From the NCBI RefSeq assembly GCF_030408855.1, contig NZ_CP047358.1, forward strand, positions 868,001 to 932,000: a DNA stretch of 64,000 bases. Direction: 5' to 3'. The position numbers and the translations under genes are program-made. The stretch is from Corynebacterium glaucum (GTDB taxonomy: Bacteria; Actinomycetota; Actinomycetes; Mycobacteriales; Mycobacteriaceae). Position 1 is the first letter of the stretch; every line of letters begins with the position of its first letter. Under the pieces are notes generated by a model, which was given only the letters and a program-made list of their open reading frames with translations, did not search any database and was not told the origin of the DNA. Positions 9,461 to 19,062 of this stretch are shown here, in pieces.

Positions 9461-10732
9461 TTAGTCTGCGCGTGTGACACCCATCGATGCAGCTGAGATG
9501 GAGCCGTCGCCAACGCGCACCCTCAGTTGTGAGCCGGGCGGGGACTGTTCAATGCTTGTCACTACCTCGGGGCCGCTGCCATCGCGTGGCAGGACTTGGA
9601 CGACGGCGTATCCCCGCGCCAACGTCGCCGATGGGCCAAGCGTTGCCACCTGGGCGCGCAAGGATGCAACCAAGGCGCTCTGCTGCTGCACTGTCAACGA
9701 GATTTCCCGACGCATCCGTTGGATCTCTCGCGAGATCTCCTCGCTGCGCTGCGTGATCGACGCAAGCGGATTAGCCAACGCGGGACGAGAACGCATATTC
9801 TGCAGCCCCTGAAATTCGCGCTGCACCCAGCCGCGCAATGCTGCGGCACTGCGGTCTCGCATCTCCGCAACCCAAGCTATTTGCTCTGCGACATCTGGCA
9901 CGACTCGTTTTGCCGCGTCAGTCGGTGTCGCAGCGCGCACGTCGGCCACGTTGTCGAGTACTGGGCTATCCGGTTCGTGTCCGATCGCAGATACCACCGG
10001 GGTGCCGGCAGCTGCGACTGCTCGCTGCAATGCCTCTTCTGAAAACGGCAGCAGATCCTCTACCGAGCCGCCGCCGCGGGCGATGATGATGACATCTACC
10101 TCGGGGTCACGATCCAATCGTTCTAAAGCAGCGATGACCTCAGGAACCGTGCGCACGCCCTGGACCGCGGTGTTGATGACTTCGAACTTCACACCCGGCC
10201 AGCGCCCACGCGCAACGCTCAACACGTCGCGCTCTGCCGCCGATCCTTTGCCGGTAATCAGGCCGATCTTGTTTGGAAGGTAGGGGATGGGACGCTTGCG
10301 TTCTGGCGCAAACAGTCCTTCAGCCGCCAGTTTGCGGCGCAGTTCCTCGATCCGCGCAAGCAGCTCGCCAGCGCCCACGTGGCGGATCTCGCTTACCCGC
10401 ATCGAGAACGAACCGCGTTTGGTGAAGAAGTTCGGCTTGCCGTGCACCACGACGTGGTCGCCGTCACGTGGTGGACTGGGCATCGATGTGAGCAGACGCG
10501 TGTCGGCGATCAGCTCCACGCTCGCTTCCGCTTGTGTATCGCGCAGGGTGAGGTAGGAAAAGCTCCAGGTCGGTTTGGTGTTGACCTGGGTGAGTTGGCC
10601 CTCCACCCACAGCCAGCCGAGGCGCTCAATCCAGCCTTTCACGCTTGTGTTGAGCTTGGACACGCTCCAGGGTTGTTCAGCGGAGCTCTTAGAACCGGCA
10701 GCATCGTCAGCTTGCTTGCTCGCCTGCGTCAC
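9461..10732 (-). CDS. xseA: Exodeoxyribonuclease VII large subunit
   Basis: The 423-residue catalytic subunit of exonuclease VII. An N-terminal OB-fold (about residues 25-120) is followed by the nuclease core with '[13 protein letters not shown]' and '[19 protein letters not shown]', then a helical XseB-binding region and the late 'LARGYAVV' motif. AAAAGGAG abuts an ATG-ATG-GTG run. Only the GTG has a sensible 6-nt spacing and gives the usual Met-Thr-Gln start, so it was chosen; the ATGs would add two residues. It is divergent from ispH. Confidence 0.94.
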   Translation of the reverse strand: MTQASKQADDAAGSKSSAEQPWSVSKLNTSVKGWIERLGWLWVEGQLTQVNTKPTWSFSYLTLRDTQAEASVELIADTRLLTSMPSPPRDGDHVVVHGKPNFFTKRGSFSMRVSEIRHVGAGELLARIEELRRKLAAEGLFAPERKRPIPYLPNKIGLITGKGSAAERDVLSVARGRWPGVKFEVINTAVQGVRTVPEVIAALERLDRDPEVDVIIIARGGGSVEDLLPFSEEALQRAVAAAGTPVVSAIGHEPDSPVLDNVADVRAATPTDAAKRVVPDVAEQIAWVAEMRDRSAAALRGWVQREFQGLQNMRSRPALANPLASITQRSEEISREIQRMRREISLTVQQQSALVASLRAQVATLGPSATLARGYAVVQVLPRDGSGPEVVTSIEQSPPGSQLRVRVGDGSISAASMGVTRAD

Positions 10733-10852
10733 CATCATCTCCTTTTCGCACTGTCGTCCCGCACCGTTTGAAGCCGTCGAGAATCTTTAACAATAGGCTA
10801 GAGCGCCGCTTCCGAGCGCTGCTGGTATCTAGGGTTTTAGACGCAACTTCGG

Positions 10853-10858
10853 TAGGGT
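10853..10858 (+). promoter_or_regulatory. Candidate -10 box, leaderless ispH promoter
   Basis: TAGGGT lies 7 nt before the ispH ATG, and no Shine-Dalgarno sequence is present. This fits a leaderless transcript starting at the A of the ATG. Confidence 0.5.
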
Positions 10859-10865
10859 CGGTTCC

Positions 10866-11822
10866 ATGACTGATCAGGGTAAGACTGTTCTTCTGGCCGC
10901 GCCGCGCGGCTACTGCGCTGGCGTCGACCGCGCGGTGGAGACCGTGGAGAAAGCGCTGGAGAAGTACGGTGCGCCGATCTATGTGCGCAAGGAAATCGTG
11001 CACAACAAATATGTCGTCCGCACCCTCGAGGACCAAGGTGTCATCTTTGTTGAAGAGAACGAGGAGGTGCCGGAAGGTGCCCACGTCGTATTCTCCGCCC
11101 ACGGCGTTTCCCCGGCCGTCCGTGAATCCGCGGTGAAGCGCAATCTGCTCGCGCTTGATGCATCCTGCCCGCTGGTGACCAAGGTGCACAACGAGGCGAA
11201 GCGATTCGCGCGCGACGGCTACCAGATTCTGCTCATCGGGCACGAAGGCCATGAGGAAGTCGAGGGCACCTCCGGCGAAGCGCCGGAAGTGACCCACCTC
11301 GTTGACGGAGTTAAAGGCGTCGAGGCGCTGCCGGAATTTGCGCCGGAGCAAAAGCTTGTGTGGCTCAGCCAGACGACGCTGAGTGTGGACGAGACGATGG
11401 AGATCGTCACCAAGCTTAAGGAGCGCTTCCCGCACCTGCAGGATCCGCCAAGCGACGACATTTGCTACGCGACGCAGAACCGCCAGGCTGCGGTGAAGAA
11501 CATTGCACCGCGCTGTGACCTGGTCATTGTCGTTGGTTCGCAGAACTCCTCGAACTCGAAGCGTCTAGTTGAGGTCGCGCTCGAGGCGGGGGCAAAGGAC
11601 TCGCACCTTGTGGATTACGCGCACCAAATCGATGAGGCCTGGCTTGAAGGTGTCGAGACTGTGGGACTGACCTCGGGTGCATCGGTGCCGGAAATCCTCG
11701 TGCAGCAGGTTGTTGAGCACCTTGATGAGCGGGGCTTTAGCAACGTGGAGGAAGTCACCACCACAGTGGAGACCATTACCTTCGCCTTGCCCCGCGATCT
11801 GCGCGTACCGGCGAAGCAATAG
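10866..11822 (+). CDS. ispH: 4-hydroxy-3-methylbut-2-enyl diphosphate reductase
   Basis: A 318-residue iron-sulfur enzyme of the last MEP-pathway step, converting HMBPP to IPP and DMAPP. The three cluster-ligating cysteines are visible in '[13 protein letters not shown]' (Cys17), 'DASCPLVTK' and '[11 protein letters not shown]'. The substrate-binding 'EIVHNKYVV' and 'SAHGVSP' motifs are also present. It appears leaderless and is convergent with a DUF6542 gene, with the two stop codons abutting and no terminator between them. Confidence 0.97.
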   Translation: MTDQGKTVLLAAPRGYCAGVDRAVETVEKALEKYGAPIYVRKEIVHNKYVVRTLEDQGVIFVEENEEVPEGAHVVFSAHGVSPAVRESAVKRNLLALDASCPLVTKVHNEAKRFARDGYQILLIGHEGHEEVEGTSGEAPEVTHLVDGVKGVEALPEFAPEQKLVWLSQTTLSVDETMEIVTKLKERFPHLQDPPSDDICYATQNRQAAVKNIAPRCDLVIVVGSQNSSNSKRLVEVALEAGAKDSHLVDYAHQIDEAWLEGVETVGLTSGASVPEILVQQVVEHLDERGFSNVEEVTTTVETITFALPRDLRVPAKQ

Positions 11823-12470
11823 CTATTCGCTGTAGAGGTCGTCACCTAGGCGATTGACAACTCGCGTCGACCCGCCGTGTGCTGACCTCGCGCGTCCGCT
11901 GCGGTCGCGCTCTCGGCTGACAAGTTCTTGCACCGACACCGCGCGAGAACGCTCGCGAGCCCGCCGCCCCTCGATATTGGTGCGCCGGTTGCTTTCCGAT
12001 GCGCGGCTGCGCTCCGCAGTTTCACGCTCGAGAAGCGCGTCGTTTTGCCGCTTGATCAAGCGAATGCGAACCCAGCCGATGATGATCGCGCCGAGCGTGA
12101 CTGCGGCCAGGACAGGGAACAACTCCACAAGCGGGTAGACCACGAGGAGCTGGGCTGTCCGAGAGGAGGTTCCACCTGTGGACAATTGATCCCGCGACAG
12201 CAGGTACCCGACCGCGATCACAGAAATGAAGAAGAGCAGTGGTGCTGTGACCACGGTGAGGTAAATACCGCGCGGGTTCACGACCGTGGTTGTGATAATC
12301 ACGGCCGCCGCGAACAGGGCCAAAAGTGGCCAGCCGATGGAACCGGTCCAGACTGCGATCAACGCCCCGGTGAACAGAGCCGCAAAGTTAATTCCAATCG
12401 CCGAACCTGTCGGCAAACCAACGAACGTGGTCGTTGTTGCGTGGCGGGTTCGGTTCGGCGTTTGGGACAC
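11823..12470 (-). CDS. DUF6542 membrane protein
   Basis: A protein of about 215 residues with four to five hydrophobic segments in its first 130 residues and a strongly basic Arg/Glu-rich cytoplasmic tail. This is the layout of the DUF6542 family found beside ispH in Corynebacterium. The GTG start is preferred over a start 11 codons upstream because TAGACT lies 8 nt before it, fitting a leaderless message. No enzymatic motif is visible and the function is unknown. Confidence 0.8.
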   Translation of the reverse strand: MSQTPNRTRHATTTTFVGLPTGSAIGINFAALFTGALIAVWTGSIGWPLLALFAAAVIITTTVVNPRGIYLTVVTAPLLFFISVIAVGYLLSRDQLSTGGTSSRTAQLLVVYPLVELFPVLAAVTLGAIIIGWVRIRLIKRQNDALLERETAERSRASESNRRTNIEGRRARERSRAVSVQELVSRERDRSGRARSAHGGSTRVVNRLGDDLYSE

Positions 12471-12511
12471 GCTGAAAGAGTCTACCCCGCGGCCAAGTCT
12501 CAACCATCGAT

Positions 12512-13561
12512 TCAGCCAATATCAACTTTGCGCGGGGTGACAGAAACCGGTTTTAGGGCGGCTGAGGCACTGCGCTTACCAGGCACGTCAAGCTCTTCGA
12601 GGCGGCGAGCGGTGACCATCACCCGCGAATCCACTGAGGCAAGTGTGGCGTTGAAGGCTTCAACCGCTTTCTCGAGTGACGCACCAAGGCGGTTGTAGTG
12701 CTCACCCATGACCCCGAGTCGGTGGTGCAGCTCCGTACCCAGGCGCTGAATCTCCCGCGCCTTTTCGTTCAGCGCGTCTTGGCGCCATCCGAGTGCGACG
12801 GTTCGGAGGAGCGCGAACAGGCTGCTTGGGGTCGCAATGATGACGTCGCGGGCAAAAGCGTAGTCGAGCAGCTCCGGGTCGATCGCCAGACCAGCGTCGA
12901 GGAACGGGTCGGCGGGCACGAACATCACCACGAACTCCGGAGTGGGCTGGAACGCCTCGATGTAGGGCTTCTTCGAGAGGGTGTCCACGTGTGCACGCAG
13001 CAGATGGGCATGGCGGCGCAGGTACCCCTGCTTTTCTTCCGGATCCTCCGTCGACAGCGCGTCGAGGTAGGAACTGAACGGCACCTTCGCATCGACGACG
13101 ATCATGCGCCCCTGTGCAAGGCGGATGATCATGTCGGGGCGTACCACCGAGGCGTCGATAAGCATGTGCTCTTGAACCTCGAAGTCGACGTGCTCGAGCA
13201 TGCCTCCGAGCTCAACCACCCGCTGTAGCTGCATTTCGCCCCACCGCCCGCGGGTTTGGGGCGAGCGAAGTGCGTTGAGGAGCTGGTCGGTGCGATCGCC
13301 GAGACGCGCGGAGGTGCGGCCGATGGCTTGGACTTGCCCGGCGAGCGCGGAGACGGAGACGGCTTGATCGCGTTCCATCGCACCGAGCTGGTCCTGCATG
13401 CGCTCGAGGGAGCGGACGATCGGGCGCATGTCGGGTATGGGCGCGCTGGGCGTGGGCTCTGGGGCGGTGCGGCGCGCCCACGTGAGTGCTGCAATTCCGC
13501 CTGCGAGGACGCCGAGCAGCAGGCCGGTGAGAAAGATGAGGAGTCCGGTGGCGGTAGGCAT
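12512..13561 (-). CDS. rmuC: RmuC-family DNA recombination protein
   Basis: A 349-residue RmuC homologue. One N-terminal membrane helix (about residues 5-28) and a short coiled-coil stretch precede the RmuC core. The core carries 'RGRWGEMQLQRVVELGGM' and the nuclease-like 'VDAKVPFSSYLDAL'. RmuC proteins limit recombination at inverted repeats and have a predicted endonuclease fold. The gene starts 8 bp after the AI-2E permease stop, so they probably form an operon. Confidence 0.92.
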   Translation of the reverse strand: MPTATGLLIFLTGLLLGVLAGGIAALTWARRTAPEPTPSAPIPDMRPIVRSLERMQDQLGAMERDQAVSVSALAGQVQAIGRTSARLGDRTDQLLNALRSPQTRGRWGEMQLQRVVELGGMLEHVDFEVQEHMLIDASVVRPDMIIRLAQGRMIVVDAKVPFSSYLDALSTEDPEEKQGYLRRHAHLLRAHVDTLSKKPYIEAFQPTPEFVVMFVPADPFLDAGLAIDPELLDYAFARDVIIATPSSLFALLRTVALGWRQDALNEKAREIQRLGTELHHRLGVMGEHYNRLGASLEKAVEAFNATLASVDSRVMVTARRLEELDVPGKRSASAALKPVSVTPRKVDIG

Positions 13562-13569
13562 ACCGCTAG

Positions 13570-15006
13570 CTAATCAGACGACTCCGACTTCGAGTCTCTA
13601 TTACGCGCCGTTTTCTCGAACGTTTCTGCGATGCGCTTCCCGCCTTGACGGCGGATCTTGGCGCTGCGCTTGCGCAAGTTCGCCCAGCTGGTGCTGCCGC
13701 GGCTCGTCGCTGCAGCAGGCTCGACGACGTCATCAATGACGGGGGAGGCGGACCAGTCGCGCTCGCCGCGCCACTCCTTACGCGCGTAAACCGATTCACG
13801 CTCTTCGATCTGGGCAATTGCCAATCCCTCGGGGGTGAGGAAGTCGATCTCTTCGGCCTTGCGCTCGCCGGAGTGGATGCGCAGCATGTCCAGCATGTAG
13901 CGGTAGGCCACCGCGATCATTGCCGCGGCCGGCACAGCAAGGAATGCGCCGACAAGCCCGAACAAGCCACCGCCGATGGTCACCGAGATCAGCACGATGA
14001 CGGGGTGGAGGTTCATCGCGCGAGATTGGAGCATGGGGGAGAGAACGTTGCCCTCGAGCTGCTGCACGAGGATGACGATGCCGAGCACGATCAGCGCTTT
14101 GGTGAAGCCGAGGGACACGAGCGCGACCAGAACCGCGAGCGCGCCGGCGACCACAGCGCCGACGATTGGGATGAACCCGGCCATGAACGTGATCACCGAC
14201 AGGGTGAACGCCATGGGCACGCCCACGAGCCAGATACCAACGCCGATAAAGAGGGCGTCGATAAGCGAAACAATTGCCTGTGCCCGAATGAACCCGGAGA
14301 GGGTGTTCCATGCGCGAGTGAGCAGCTCTGTGGCGTGCAGGCCGCTGCGCCCGCCTGATGCGGAACGCAGCCACGGCAGGAAACGGTGGCCGTCTTTGAG
14401 GAAGAAGAAAGTGAGCACCATGATGACGACGAGGGTGACGGCGAGGCCTGCGGTTGTGCCGATGCCCGAAATCACGCCGCCGGCGATCGCACCCGCCTGG
14501 TTTTGCACCCACTGCGCGATCTCGTTGACCGCCTGGTTGAGGTCATCCGGGTTGAGATTGAGCGGCTCGCCTTGCAGCCAAAGCTGCAGACGCTGGATGC
14601 CTTCCAAAGCTTGCAGGTACAGCACCCGCGAGTGGGCCACGACATCCGGGGCGATGAGCATGAAAATCGCGCCGATGATTGCAACGAAACCGAGCAGGGT
14701 TATCGCAGCTGCAATCCCGGATGGCACCTTACGGCGGCGCATCCATGTCGCGATCGGCGCGAGCACGGTGCAGATGATCAGCGCGAGCACCATCGGCAAG
14801 ATGCCGGCCCAAAACGCGCCGATTACTTGCGCGAGGGCGTACAGGAACACCGCGATGATGATCATCCGCAGCGCGAACATTGCGGTGGATTTCACCCACT
14901 CGTTGAGCACCAAGCCACGATCAACCCGGTCGCCGTGGTCTTCCGCCGCGCCCCGAATTACCTGCTTGTCGTCGGCATCGTTCTTGGTTGTGCTCACCCG
15001 CACCAT
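13570..15006 (-). CDS. AI-2E family (YdiK/PerM-type) permease
   Basis: A 478-residue membrane protein with about eight hydrophobic segments and the central 'DALFIGVGIWLVGVPMAF' and 'QLEGNVLSPMLQSRAMNLHPVIVLIS' blocks typical of the AI-2E transporter superfamily. The family mostly exports small solutes or acts as sodium/proton antiporters, so the AI-2 label should not be taken literally. A charged C-terminal tail of about 100 residues is specific to this branch. In-frame GTG codons two and three positions in are alternative starts. It is divergent from ychF and leads an operon with rmuC. Confidence 0.87.
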   Translation of the reverse strand: MVRVSTTKNDADDKQVIRGAAEDHGDRVDRGLVLNEWVKSTAMFALRMIIIAVFLYALAQVIGAFWAGILPMVLALIICTVLAPIATWMRRRKVPSGIAAAITLLGFVAIIGAIFMLIAPDVVAHSRVLYLQALEGIQRLQLWLQGEPLNLNPDDLNQAVNEIAQWVQNQAGAIAGGVISGIGTTAGLAVTLVVIMVLTFFFLKDGHRFLPWLRSASGGRSGLHATELLTRAWNTLSGFIRAQAIVSLIDALFIGVGIWLVGVPMAFTLSVITFMAGFIPIVGAVVAGALAVLVALVSLGFTKALIVLGIVILVQQLEGNVLSPMLQSRAMNLHPVIVLISVTIGGGLFGLVGAFLAVPAAAMIAVAYRYMLDMLRIHSGERKAEEIDFLTPEGLAIAQIEERESVYARKEWRGERDWSASPVIDDVVEPAAATSRGSTSWANLRKRSAKIRRQGGKRIAETFEKTARNRDSKSESSD

Positions 15007-15078
15007 TGTGCACTACGGGCATTTGCTTTGCGACGATTGCTTTCCAAACCACCTGCACGACCGTGACCTGCCGTGGGC

Positions 15079-15084
15079 TAGGAT
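15079..15084 (+). promoter_or_regulatory. Candidate -10 box, leaderless ychF promoter
   Basis: TAGGAT ends 8 nt before the GTG start of ychF with no ribosome-binding site in between, consistent with leaderless transcription. Confidence 0.45.
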
Positions 15085-15092
15085 TGCCCAGC

Positions 15093-16178
15093 GTGAGCCT
15101 TACTCTTGGAATTGTCGGTCTGCCCAACGTTGGTAAATCCACCTTGTTCAACGCGTTGACGCGCAATGAGGTGCTGGCTGCCAACTACCCGTTTGCCACC
15201 ATCGAGCCGAATGTTGGCCTGGTGGAGCTGCCGGACCCGCGCCTTGACCGCCTCGCGGAGATTTTCACCTCCGAGCGGATTCTGCCCGCCACCGTGTCCT
15301 TCGTGGACATCGCCGGCATTGTCAAGGGCGCGTCTGAAGGTGAGGGTATGGGCAATGCCTTCCTGGCTAACATCCGCGAGGCGGACGCGATCTGTCAGGT
15401 CGTACGCGCGTTCAGCGACGACAATGTCATTCACGTTGACGGCCGTGTCGACCCCGCTAACGATATCGACGTGATCAACACCGAGCTGATCCTCGCGGAC
15501 CTGCAGACCATTGAAAAGGCCCTGCCGCGTCTGGAGAAGGACGGCCGCAAGGATAAGGACGTCGCCGCGCAGGCTGCTGAAGCGAAGAAGGCGCAGGCCG
15601 TGCTTGAAGACGGGCGCACGCTCTTCGCCGCTTCCAAGGGCGGGGAAGTCAACCTCGGCTTGCTGCACCACCTGCACCTGATGACGGCGAAGCCGTTCCT
15701 CTACGTCTTCAACTCCGACGAGGCGGTGCTCACCGACGATGCCAAGAAGCAAGAGCTGCGTGACTTAGTCGCTCCGGCGGAGGCTGTATTCCTCGACGCC
15801 CAGACCGAGACGGAGCTGCTCGAGCTTGACGACGAAGACGCCGCCGAGCTGCTCGCCGCAGTCGGCCAAGAGGAGCCGGGCTTGCAGACTCTGACCAAGG
15901 CTGGTTTTGACACGCTTGGCCTGCAGACGTACCTGACCGCGGGGCCGAAGGAGGCGCGTGCGTGGACCATCCGCAAGGGTGACACCGCGCCGAAGGCGGC
16001 CGGCGTGATTCACTCCGACTTTGAGAAGGGCTTCATCAAGGCGGAGATTGTGGCCTTCGACGACCTGGACGAGCTGGGCACTATGGCTGAGGCCCGCGCC
16101 AAGGGCAAGGTCCGCCAAGAGGGCAAGGACTACGTCATGGTCGACGGCGACGTCGTCGAGTTCAAGTTCAACGTGTAG
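15093..16178 (+). CDS. ychF: Redox-regulated ATPase YchF (Obg-family)
   Basis: A 361-residue translation-associated NTPase, the standard length for YchF. The P-loop 'GLPNVGKSTLFNALT' is at the N-terminus, followed by 'VDIAGIVKGASEGEGMGN' (switch region) and the C-terminal TGS domain ending Glu-Phe-Lys-Phe-Asn-Val. The GTG start gives the canonical Ser-Leu-Thr-Leu-Gly-Ile beginning; longer upstream reading is not conserved. The gene is intact. Its last 24 nt are the first of seven repeats that punctuate the accessory region downstream, so this gene end appears to be an integration target that is restored on insertion. Confidence 0.97.
   Translation: MSLTLGIVGLPNVGKSTLFNALTRNEVLAANYPFATIEPNVGLVELPDPRLDRLAEIFTSERILPATVSFVDIAGIVKGASEGEGMGNAFLANIREADAICQVVRAFSDDNVIHVDGRVDPANDIDVINTELILADLQTIEKALPRLEKDGRKDKDVAAQAAEAKKAQAVLEDGRTLFAASKGGEVNLGLLHHLHLMTAKPFLYVFNSDEAVLTDDAKKQELRDLVAPAEAVFLDAQTETELLELDDEDAAELLAAVGQEEPGLQTLTKAGFDTLGLQTYLTAGPKEARAWTIRKGDTAPKAAGVIHSDFEKGFIKAEIVAFDDLDELGTMAEARAKGKVRQEGKDYVMVDGDVVEFKFNV
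16155..16178 (+). repeat. ychF 3'-end repeat, copy 1 (chromosomal)
   Basis: This is the terminal 24 nt of ychF. The consensus over seven copies is GTSGAGTTCAARTTCAACGT followed by RTAG, coding Val-Glu-Phe-Lys-Phe-Asn-Val-stop in ychF. The left flank is ychF coding sequence, unlike that of the other six copies. Confidence 0.9.
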
Positions 16179-16231
16179 TGCTTAACCTCTGCGATGAACT
16201 CTTTGATCCCGGGACGTGATGAGGACTGGGG

Positions 16232-16570
16232 CTATTGTGCTCCCCCGAACGCTACGGCCCGGGGCACGAGGCTGTGTCGCAGGTGCAAGCGAGAGGACCA
16301 GGAGCGAAACACAGACCGCTGAGTCGACGCAGTCACGGTAAAGACGGAGCCGTCTAGGCGGTGCTCGAGGTTGCGCGAGATACGGTGACGCTGGGCGTCG
16401 GTAAGCGATGCGCATTCGGCGACATTGATGGAAAGCTGAACTTTGCCGTCCGTCGTGTTGACGCCCTGGCCGCCTGGAGTCGACGATTTCGCGAAACGCT
16501 CCGCGAGATCGGCGGCGATGACCGCACCGTCGGGGATCCCCGGGCCGGGCGCTATGGTCAGGTCGTTCAT
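16232..16570 (-). pseudogene. Truncated ArfB-type peptidyl-tRNA hydrolase (copy 1)
   Basis: The first 85 or so residues match the intact ArfB copy in the fourth unit, including the catalytic 'GGQGVNTTD' loop. After 'TASTQRS' the sequence departs completely and lacks the basic C-terminal tail that ArfB needs to enter the ribosomal mRNA channel. It is probably non-functional. Upstream the frame is open into the tail of another gene remnant, so the local sequence is a recombination product. Confidence 0.75.
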
Positions 16571-16735
16571 GCCGCCCAGCCTAGGTGCCCACAACCCTTT
16601 CTCGTCTCGGCGGAAGCGGAGACCGCGTCGCGACGGCCGGGATCCAGCCTCAGTATTATCCTCGTCACCGGTTGATTCGAACGCTTTTTGCTCCTCCTTC
16701 TCCCGTCGGGCTTCGATTTCAGCGGCCTCCGCAGG
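16571..16735 (-). pseudogene. C-terminal remnant of the unknown helical gene
   Basis: Translated on the minus strand, this stretch gives 'AEIEARREKEEQKAFESTGDED' broken into short blocks and 'RRGLRFRRDEK'. These are near-identical to the last 45 residues of the intact 440-residue protein located upstream of the second arfB. The remnant is fused in frame to arfB copy 1, and similarity stops abruptly where the mercury genes begin. Confidence 0.7.
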
Positions 16736-16762
16736 TGGCAGTGATCGCTGGATCCGCTCGAA

Positions 16763-17113
16763 CTACCGGTTCCGATCAGCGGTCGAAGGATTTTCGCAGC
16801 AGCCGGACCTGCGGCGCCGGTGCCGCCGCCGTAGCCTGACGAGCATCCCCGCCATGACGGCCATCACGACGGCGGTCCCGGCACCGATGATCCAGGGATT
16901 ACCGAGGAGCCCACCGACGCCTGCGAGTGCTCCGCCCGCCGCGATGAACGGCAGGCCGCAGCAGAGCAGCGACGGAAGCGCGCAGCATGCCAGCAAGAGC
17001 AGCCCGGTCACTGCAGCGACGACGGGACCGGCGCGCCATTCGTCGCGGTCCTGATCGGCGCTCATCGTCTGCTTCAGGATGAGATCTCCCCGATTGCCTG
17101 CGTTGCCGTTCAT
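16763..17113 (-). CDS. Cys-rich membrane protein of the mer operon (MerT-like)
   Basis: A 116-residue protein whose ATG overlaps the merA stop codon (ATGA), indicating translational coupling. Two hydrophobic segments occupy about residues 30-75. Cys pairs occur in 'LLACCALPSLLCCG' and again in a C-terminal 'SGCCENP'. This resembles the paired-cysteine membrane proteins (MerT/MerF/MerC type) that pass Hg(II) across the membrane to MerA. The exact family cannot be fixed by eye. An internal Met 16 codons in is an alternative start. Confidence 0.7.
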   Translation of the reverse strand: MNGNAGNRGDLILKQTMSADQDRDEWRAGPVVAAVTGLLLLACCALPSLLCCGLPFIAAGGALAGVGGLLGNPWIIGAGTAVVMAVMAGMLVRLRRRHRRRRSGCCENPSTADRNR

Positions 17114-18531
17114 GCGCAGCACGACAGCAGCGACGGGTCGGTGGTGAAGGCCTTCGCGGCGATCCGGATGCCCTCGGCCATGGTCAGGTAGGGGGCCCAG
17201 GCGTTGGCGACCTCGGCGACGGTCCTGCCGAGCACGTGGACGCCTGCGGCGGCGAGCTCCCCGGCGTCCTTGGCGACGGCGGTCAGGCCGAGGATCTCGT
17301 TCGTCTCGGCGTTCACGACGATCTTGATGAACCCGCGGGTGTCGCGGTTCACCAAGGCGCGGGGCACGTGGTGCAGGGGCAGGACGCGGCAGTCGCAGCG
17401 GATCCCCGCGGCGAGGACGTCCTTCTCGGTCATCCCGACCGCGCCGATCGCGGGCCCGGTGAACGTCACCCGCGGCAGGCGGGCGTAGTCGACGGACCGG
17501 TCGGCGTCGGCGAACGCGTTCTCGGCGACGAGGGTGCCGTGGTGGGCGGCGACGTAGACGAACTCGGGGTGCCCGGTCACGTCGCCCGCGGCCCAGACCC
17601 GCGGGTTCGAGGACTGCAGCCGGTCGGAGACGACCACCTCGCCGGAGTCTCCGGTATTCACCCCGACCGCATCGAGGTTCAGGCCATCGGTGACGGGACG
17701 GCGTCCGAGGGCGACCAGGACCTGGTCGGCGCGGAACTCCTGCGAGCCGCCGGACAAGGCGGCGGTCACGACGGCCTCGCCTCCCGTGCCGCGGGAGACC
17801 CGGGTGGGCACTGCGCGGCTGACGACGCGGATGCCTTCGTCGGCGAACACCCCCTGGAGCGCCTTCGACACCTCCGGCTCCTCCTTCGAGGCGAGCCGGG
17901 ACCGCACGAGCAGCGTGACCTGCGAGCCGAGGCGGGCGAACAGCTGCGCCTGCTCCAGGGCGACGTAGCCGCCGCCGAGCACCAGCAGCGACTCGGGGAC
18001 CTCCGTCAGCTCCATCGCCGTGGTCGAGGTCAGGTATCCGGTCTCCTCCAGGCCGTCGATCGGCGGTGCCCACGGGCGAGAACCAGTCGCGACCAGGTAG
18101 TGGTGGGCCTCGATGGTCTCGACGCTTCCGTCGGATCCGGCAACATCGAGAACCGGCGCATCAGGGGTGCCCACGAACGAGGCGTCGCCGCGGAGGACCT
18201 GCCAGCCGTAGGAGTCGGCGACGTCGGCGTACTTCTCGCCGCGCAGCGACTCCACCAACGCTTGCTTCCCAGCGATCAGCGCGGGCATGTCGACGGGATC
18301 CGCCGTCGTCGCGATCCCGGGGAACCGGGTTGCGGCGTCGATCGCGACGTGCCGCGCGCCGGCCGCGGCAATGAGCGCCTTCGACGGGACGCAGCCCGTG
18401 TTCACGCAGGTGCCGCCGAGCGTCCCGCGCTCGATCATCACCACCGACTTCCCGAGCGTGCTGGCGCGGATCGCAGCGGCGAACGCGCCGCCTCCCGATC
18501 CGATGATGGCGAGATCGTACTTCGTAGGCAT
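17110..18531 (-). CDS. merA: Mercury(II) reductase
   Basis: A 473-residue FAD-dependent disulfide oxidoreductase that reduces Hg(II) to volatile Hg(0) with NADPH. The N-terminal 'GSGGGAFAAA' is the FAD site, 'GGTCVNTGC' carries the redox pair Cys42/Cys47, and the C-terminus ends Leu-Ser-Cys-Cys-Ala, the extra metal-binding pair that marks MerA. It lacks the N-terminal HMA domain found in longer MerAs. The start has AGGAG 5-6 nt upstream; a longer start five codons earlier has none. It is divergent from merR across a MerR-type operator. Confidence 0.95.
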   Translation of the reverse strand: MPTKYDLAIIGSGGGAFAAAIRASTLGKSVVMIERGTLGGTCVNTGCVPSKALIAAAGARHVAIDAATRFPGIATTADPVDMPALIAGKQALVESLRGEKYADVADSYGWQVLRGDASFVGTPDAPVLDVAGSDGSVETIEAHHYLVATGSRPWAPPIDGLEETGYLTSTTAMELTEVPESLLVLGGGYVALEQAQLFARLGSQVTLLVRSRLASKEEPEVSKALQGVFADEGIRVVSRAVPTRVSRGTGGEAVVTAALSGGSQEFRADQVLVALGRRPVTDGLNLDAVGVNTGDSGEVVVSDRLQSSNPRVWAAGDVTGHPEFVYVAAHHGTLVAENAFADADRSVDYARLPRVTFTGPAIGAVGMTEKDVLAAGIRCDCRVLPLHHVPRALVNRDTRGFIKIVVNAETNEILGLTAVAKDAGELAAAGVHVLGRTVAEVANAWAPYLTMAEGIRIAAKAFTTDPSLLSCCA

Positions 18532-18579
18532 CGCTACTCCTGTCAACTCTTGGCTTTCTGCTCTGTCTCAGCCATACTG

Positions 18580-18603
18580 GACCTTCCAGTGCAGGGGAAG
18601 GTC
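18580..18603 (-). promoter_or_regulatory. MerR operator and merA promoter
   Basis: A perfect dyad GACCTTCC-N8-GGAAGGTC lies between merA and merR. Read toward merA, it sits between TTGACC (-35) and CAGTAT (-10) with a 20-nt spacer. An over-long spacer is the hallmark of promoters that a MerR protein untwists on binding metal. Confidence 0.8.
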
Positions 18604-18629
18604 AAGCGCGGCCACGGAGGGAGACAGCA

Positions 18630-19019
18630 ATGTGGATCGGAGAACTCGCCGAGAGGGCGGGCACTACCGCGAAGACCCTTCGCTTCTACGAGGAACAGGG
18701 CCTTCTGCCCCCGACCGAGCGCACGCCGTCCGGATACCGCGACTACGCGCCCGAGACGGTCGCTCGGATCGACTTCATCCACCGCGGCCAGGCCGCGGGC
18801 CTCACCCTCGCCCAGATCCGCCAGATCCTCGACATCCGCGACGGCGGCCATGCGCCCTGCGAGCACGTGCGCGACCTGCTTGACGTGCGCCTCGCTGAGA
18901 TCGAGCAGCAGATCGCGCAGCTCTCCGTGCTGCGCGACACTATCGCGGACCTTAGCCAGGACGCCGCGCACCCGGATCCTGAAACGTGCAGCACCGATCA
19001 AGTGTGTAGGTACTTGTAG
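18630..19019 (+). CDS. merR: MerR-family mercury-responsive regulator
   Basis: A 129-residue MerR protein: a winged-helix N-terminus ('IGELAERAGTTAKTLRFYEEQGLL'), a long dimerisation helix and a C-terminal metal loop. Cys77, Cys120 and Cys126 occupy positions expected for the trigonal Hg(II) site shared by two subunits. It is divergent from merA and likely activates it through the dyad between them. The downstream side runs into a gene remnant and repeat copy 2. Confidence 0.9.
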   Translation: MWIGELAERAGTTAKTLRFYEEQGLLPPTERTPSGYRDYAPETVARIDFIHRGQAAGLTLAQIRQILDIRDGGHAPCEHVRDLLDVRLAEIEQQIAQLSVLRDTIADLSQDAAHPDPETCSTDQVCRYL

Positions 19020-19062
19020 ACGGCGGGAGTCAATGACTCAAACGCTACAACCCCGATATGCG

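Noticed and set aside
13570-15006. Quorum-sensing AI-2 exporter
   Set aside because: The family name is historical; no luxS or AI-2 genes are present, so only the family is reported.
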